A stretch of DNA of 8,702 nucleotides, from the NCBI GenBank assembly GCA_003508565.1, contig DNUI01000060.1, forward strand, positions 15,074-23,775, given 5' to 3'. The translations under genes were made by a program, and so were the position numbers. The notes under the pieces are model-generated. The model was not told the DNA's origin. It made no database searches and worked only from the letters and a program-made list of their open reading frames with translations. Below are positions 5,776 through 8,702 of the stretch, piece by piece (position 1 is the stretch's first letter; every line of letters begins with the position of its first letter). Origin of the DNA: Syntrophaceae bacterium. GTDB taxonomy: Bacteria > Desulfobacterota > Syntrophia > Syntrophales > UBA2185.

Positions 5776-6750
5776 TTATTTACCGCTGTATTCTTTGAGA
5801 ATACTACATAATTCCGCCATGTCGCGAGGCGGGGGAGAGGAAAAGGTCAAATCCTGCCGAGTGATGGGATGGACAAAGCTGATCCGTTCCGCATGGAGAG
5901 CCTGTCTTTTCATCGCTTGCAGCGTGGTTCTCAAAAAAAGGCTATCAATGGAATTGGCCCGCTTGGGGTTGCCATACACGCGATCCCCTACTACAGGATA
6001 GCCCGACGCGGTGAGGTGAACCCTGATCTGGTGTGTTCTTCCTGTAACAATATCCACATTCAAAAGTGTTGCAACTCCGTACCGCTCATAAACCTGCCAG
6101 CAGGTAAGCGCCTCTTTTCCTCGCGTGCTTCTCGTGGACATCTTCTTTCGATCCACAGAATGCCTGCCCACAGGCGCATCAATTACCCCCTCGTTGTTCT
6201 TTGGATCGCCATAGACGAGAGCCTTGTATATCTTGCGAACCTCATGCCGCTTGAACAGACCGGCCAGCCCCTGATGCACCTGATCTGATTTGGCCACTAC
6301 CAGTAATCCGGAAGTGTCTTTATCTAGACGATGAACGATACCGGGTCGCAAGACACCGCCAATTCCAGAGAGGTCTTTACAATGGTGGAGGATGGCATTC
6401 ACGAGAGTACCCTGGTAATTTCCCGCTGCCGGATGCACAACCATCCCTGCCGGCTTATCAACAACGAGGATATACGGATCTTCATGAAGTATAGTAAGGG
6501 GAATATCCTGGGGTGAAACATGGTAAAGTACCGGGTCCCGCTTACTGACATGTACATGCTCTCCATATTTCAACCGGTAACTGACTTTCGTGTTTTTATG
6601 ATTTACCAGAATTAATCCGTCAGCGATGGATTTTTTTATTTGTGAACGGGATAACTCCACTTCCTTTCGGGAAAGGTAAATATCAAGCCGGATACCCGCT
6701 TCGCCGGATGTGACGATGAATTCATAAACTTTCCCCTTCGGCGAATCCAT
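5776..6750 (-). CDS. rluD: 23S rRNA pseudouridine synthase, RluA/RluD family
   Basis: The enzyme isomerises uridines to pseudouridine in RNA; RluD acts on helix 69 of 23S rRNA (E. coli 1911, 1915, 1917). The 324-residue length matches RluD. An N-terminal S4 RNA-binding domain (about 18-66, RLDIYLSRK ... RSQIKKSIADGLILVN) precedes the catalytic domain. The signature GIVHRLDKDTSGLLVVAK (137-154) has the catalytic Asp at 143, and TGRTHQIRVHL (236-246) and VVGDRVYG (253-260) complete the core. Presence of S4 and the neighbour pgeF favour RluD over RluA or RluC, but exact target sites are inferred. The ATG is preceded by AGGGGA with a 7-nt spacer; the selA stop TAG lies within this ribosome-binding site, 11 bp separate the genes, and they are surely cotranscribed. 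Confidence 0.93.
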   Translation of the reverse strand: MDSPKGKVYEFIVTSGEAGIRLDIYLSRKEVELSRSQIKKSIADGLILVNHKNTKVSYRLKYGEHVHVSKRDPVLYHVSPQDIPLTILHEDPYILVVDKPAGMVVHPAAGNYQGTLVNAILHHCKDLSGIGGVLRPGIVHRLDKDTSGLLVVAKSDQVHQGLAGLFKRHEVRKIYKALVYGDPKNNEGVIDAPVGRHSVDRKKMSTRSTRGKEALTCWQVYERYGVATLLNVDIVTGRTHQIRVHLTASGYPVVGDRVYGNPKRANSIDSLFLRTTLQAMKRQALHAERISFVHPITRQDLTFSSPPPRDMAELCSILKEYSGK

Positions 6751-6757
6751 CAGTGTG

Positions 6758-6764
6758 TCCCCTA
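6758..6764 (-). promoter_or_regulatory. rluD ribosome-binding site fused with the selA stop codon
   Basis: TAGGGGA on the minus strand contains the selA stop TAG and the AGGGGA ribosome-binding site of rluD, 7 nt before its ATG. Ribosomes ending on selA would sit on this site, favouring reinitiation. Confidence 0.6.
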
Positions 6765-8192
6765 GGACGAGAAAATTTTTTTTAACCCTTCCCTTATATA
6801 GGGAAATTCTTCTTCCTCAACAGTCCTTAGATCGAAGAGAACTGCGTCCTCTGCAATACGCGCAATGACCGGGGTATCAAGATATCGTAAGCGTTCTTCC
6901 AAATTGCTGGGCGACAGGTGTTTTGATGCGATACTGAGCAGGATTGTCGGAATCTCCTGGGTGGGAAGGGATCCCCCTCCGGACATAGAAAAACCTTTCT
7001 TTATAGACATGATCAACCCTTCCAGATGCTCTTTGCGTAACAAAGACAGAAGTTTTTTTGCCCGTTTATCAATATCTTTAAGAGGTTCAGTCAATGCCTT
7101 GAGTACCCGGAGTCGACTGACGGCCCTTTCCGGCTGGAAATATTGCATCATTGTCGCCTCTAATGCAGCCAGGGTCAACTTGTCAATGCGAAGGGCACGG
7201 TTGAGGGGATTTTGTTTGATTTTCCGGAGGATACCTTTCACTCCCAGGACAATGCCCGCCTGAGGACCGCCGAGCAGCTTGTCGCCGCTGAAAGTGATTA
7301 CATTCACCCCTGTTTCCAACACATCGGTGACAGTGGGCTCTCTCATCAAATTGTAACGATCAAGTTCAGCGAAACAACCGCTTCCCAGGTCGTACATCAC
7401 GGGTATGTTGTGCGTCGCCCCTAATGCAACAAGAGAGGGGAGATCTGCATCTTCTGTAAAACCGACTATTTTAAAATTACTAGTATGGACCTTTAATATA
7501 AGACCGGTTTCCGGACCAATTGCCTTTTCATAATCCGTTAGCCGGGTTCGATTGGTTGTCCCCACTTCCCGGAGACGGGCACCGCTTTTTTCCATAACCT
7601 CCGGTATGCGGAATTCACCACCGATTTCAACGAGCTCTCCTCTCGATACAATAACCTCTTTCCCCTCGGCGAGGGTGTTGAGGGCCAGGAGTACAGCGGC
7701 GGCATTGTTGTTGACAACTAATGCATCTTCTGCTCCAGACAACTCGCAGAGGATTTTCTGCACATGGTCATAACGGAGTCCTCTCTCCCCCTTTGCAAGG
7801 TCATATTCCAGGTTTGAATACCCCCCCGCTATTTCCATAAGTCGCTGTAATGCATCATTGCAGAGGGGTGCTCTGCCCAGGTTGGTGTGCAAAATTACAC
7901 CAGTGGCGTTCACCACTTTGCGCAAACGATATTGATGAAGCCCCTGCAGTATCTGCATTGCCCTGTCAGCTACCTGTCTGGCCGCAGGCAGTCTGATTTC
8001 CTTTGAGTCTGCCTTTGTGTTCAGTATCTCCTGCCTGAGTTCTTCTACAACGGAGCGGCAGACGGACCTGACAATGTTTCTAGGGGTTTGTACAAAGACA
8101 TCCCTTTTTGTAAGCAAAAGCATTACTTCGTCAATTTTAGGAAGGTTTCTCAACAACGCGTTTTTATGGTCTTCAATTGTGTGTTTTTTCAT
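6762..8192 (-). CDS. selA: L-seryl-tRNA(Sec) selenium transferase (selenocysteine synthase, SelA)
   Basis: SelA is a PLP enzyme, a large ring-shaped oligomer in known cases, that converts seryl-tRNA(Sec) to selenocysteyl-tRNA(Sec) with selenophosphate. The preferred ATG at 8190-8192 gives 476 residues (E. coli 463). The N-terminal tRNA-binding part (about 1-90, LRNLPKIDEVM) is followed by the fold-type I domain: NATGVILHTNLGRAPL (95-110), NLEYDL (127-132), NNNAAAVLLAL (161-171), SRGELVEIGGEFRIPE (183-198), the Schiff-base lysine Lys305 in FSGDKLLGGPQAG, and LDTPVIARI (438-446). All key blocks are intact. A GTG 30 bp upstream is in frame (486 residues) but has no ribosome-binding site and lies inside the upstream gene; the ATG is close behind TAAAAGGAAC. 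SelA implies that the organism makes selenoproteins; selB, selD and the Sec tRNA gene are not in the window. Confidence 0.96.
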   Translation of the reverse strand: MKKHTIEDHKNALLRNLPKIDEVMLLLTKRDVFVQTPRNIVRSVCRSVVEELRQEILNTKADSKEIRLPAARQVADRAMQILQGLHQYRLRKVVNATGVILHTNLGRAPLCNDALQRLMEIAGGYSNLEYDLAKGERGLRYDHVQKILCELSGAEDALVVNNNAAAVLLALNTLAEGKEVIVSRGELVEIGGEFRIPEVMEKSGARLREVGTTNRTRLTDYEKAIGPETGLILKVHTSNFKIVGFTEDADLPSLVALGATHNIPVMYDLGSGCFAELDRYNLMREPTVTDVLETGVNVITFSGDKLLGGPQAGIVLGVKGILRKIKQNPLNRALRIDKLTLAALEATMMQYFQPERAVSRLRVLKALTEPLKDIDKRAKKLLSLLRKEHLEGLIMSIKKGFSMSGGGSLPTQEIPTILLSIASKHLSPSNLEERLRYLDTPVIARIAEDAVLFDLRTVEEEEFPYIREGLKKIFSS

Positions 8193-8199
8193 GTTCCTT

Positions 8200-8702
8200 T
8201 TACCTGGGCCTGCAAAAATCACGGAAATTATTCACTGCAATAAAAAATTCCCTCATCATGATTACCCAAAGGTAGCATCCTCGTTTTGTCAGGTGCAGAT
8301 GCGGCGACCGATACTTTAATGCACCTGCGATCATAAAAGCAAGAATATAAAACCAGAGAAAACGATAAAAAGATCCCCTGGATTTCTTTTGTAAGGCCGG
8401 AATATCCATTTTCATACCGAATAGTTTCATGAGAAAATCATAGCGCAATTGATCTTTAGGGAGAAAATGTCGGAAAGCTGCAATGGGTATTTCACCTCTG
8501 TTGAGCCGTGTAATATACTCACTGATATTAAAGGTATTCGCATAGCATGTTCCGTGTAAATAACCAATAGATCCGCTGCCAAGGCCCGCATATTCATCAT
8601 AGTCCACGATATACTCATCAATCATGACGGCATTTTTTGAGAAGCACCATGCCGATGAGTGTCTGTAGTGTGGAAGCATCCGTTCTCTGATGCGGTGGTA
8701 AA
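8200..8702 (-). CDS. C-terminal part of a HemN-like radical SAM protein (coproporphyrinogen III oxidase family), truncated by the window edge
   Basis: The visible 167 residues are the end of a longer protein; the frame stays open to base 8702 (YHRIRERMLPHYRHSS just inside the edge), so the internal ATG at 8677-8679 is not the real start. The segment DEYAGLGSGSIGYL corresponds to the HemN/HemW block EYxGLGxGAxSYL, after which YANTFNISEYITRLNRGEIP, a charged FLPKDQLRYDFLMKLFG and a winged-helix-like HemN C-terminal region follow, ending LTKRGCYLWVIMMREFFIAV and NNFRDFCRPR. The radical SAM core with its CxxxCxxC cluster motif would lie upstream and cannot be seen. Candidate roles are oxygen-independent coproporphyrinogen oxidation, HemW-like heme handling or another radical SAM reaction. 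It ends 7 bp before selA, suggesting cotranscription. Confidence 0.7.
   Translation of the reverse strand, partial: YHRIRERMLPHYRHSSAWCFSKNAVMIDEYIVDYDEYAGLGSGSIGYLHGTCYANTFNISEYITRLNRGEIPIAAFRHFLPKDQLRYDFLMKLFGMKMDIPALQKKSRGSFYRFLWFYILAFMIAGALKYRSPHLHLTKRGCYLWVIMMREFFIAVNNFRDFCRPR

Noticed and set aside
5869..6288. Plus-strand open frame of 139 codons
   Set aside because: Antisense to the catalytic domain of rluD; codon structure is explained by the minus-strand gene.
6865..7263. Plus-strand open frame of 132 codons
   Set aside because: Antisense shadow of selA with an unrecognisable product.
8193..8222. GTG start giving a 10-residue longer SelA
   Set aside because: No Shine-Dalgarno sequence, it lies inside the preceding HemN-like gene, and the extra residues are not part of the SelA family pattern.
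1..8702. Mobile element, CRISPR array, tRNA (including a Sec tRNA near selA) or prophage signal
   Set aside because: No transposase or integrase motifs, spaced direct repeats, tRNA cloverleaf or abrupt change of base composition was seen; the gene content is chromosomal housekeeping.

Overview
The window is an ordinary-looking stretch of bacterial housekeeping DNA with every recognisable gene on the minus strand. In order of transcription (high to low coordinates) it reads: C-terminal part of a HemN-type radical SAM protein, selA, rluD, pgeF (yfiH), a 460-bp non-coding stretch, rho, rpmE, prfA, prmC and the 5' part of murA. No RNA gene, insertion sequence, CRISPR array or plus-strand gene could be supported.

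The organism is most likely an anaerobic member of the former Deltaproteobacteria (Desulfobacterota), perhaps a Syntrophales-type bacterium. This is inference. It rests on the rho-rpmE-prfA-prmC-murA order, which I remember from that group, on a bacterial selenocysteine synthase next to an oxygen-independent HemN-like protein, and on the general sequence character. No 16S or other decisive marker is present.

The right block (about 5660-8702) is a tightly packed set: the HemN-like gene ends 7 bp before the preferred selA start, and selA ends 11 bp before rluD. The selA stop codon TAG even forms part of the rluD Shine-Dalgarno sequence. rluD and pgeF are neighbours in many bacteria, including E. 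coli; here 111 bp separate them, with a possible internal -10 box. The left block begins at a good sigma-70-type promoter (TTGACA, 16 bp, TATACA on the minus strand, 4623-4650) about 210 nt upstream of rho. It continues through rpmE, prfA, prmC and murA with gaps of 110, 221 and 31 bp and a final 8-bp overlap of prmC with murA.

Functionally the window is about protein synthesis and its quality: selenocysteyl-tRNA formation (SelA), 23S rRNA pseudouridylation (RluD), ribosomal protein L31, release factor 1 and the methyltransferase that modifies its GGQ glutamine (PrmC), and transcription termination (Rho). PgeF and MurA both touch peptidoglycan precursor metabolism.

I found no previously undescribed multi-gene system. 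The best places for a second look are non-coding: the long rho leader with an 11-bp hairpin and very short reading frames, a 7+7 bp dyad with GAAATG/CATTTC ends in front of rpmE, and the unexplained space between rpmE and prfA in which the RF1 frame stays open for 44 extra codons.
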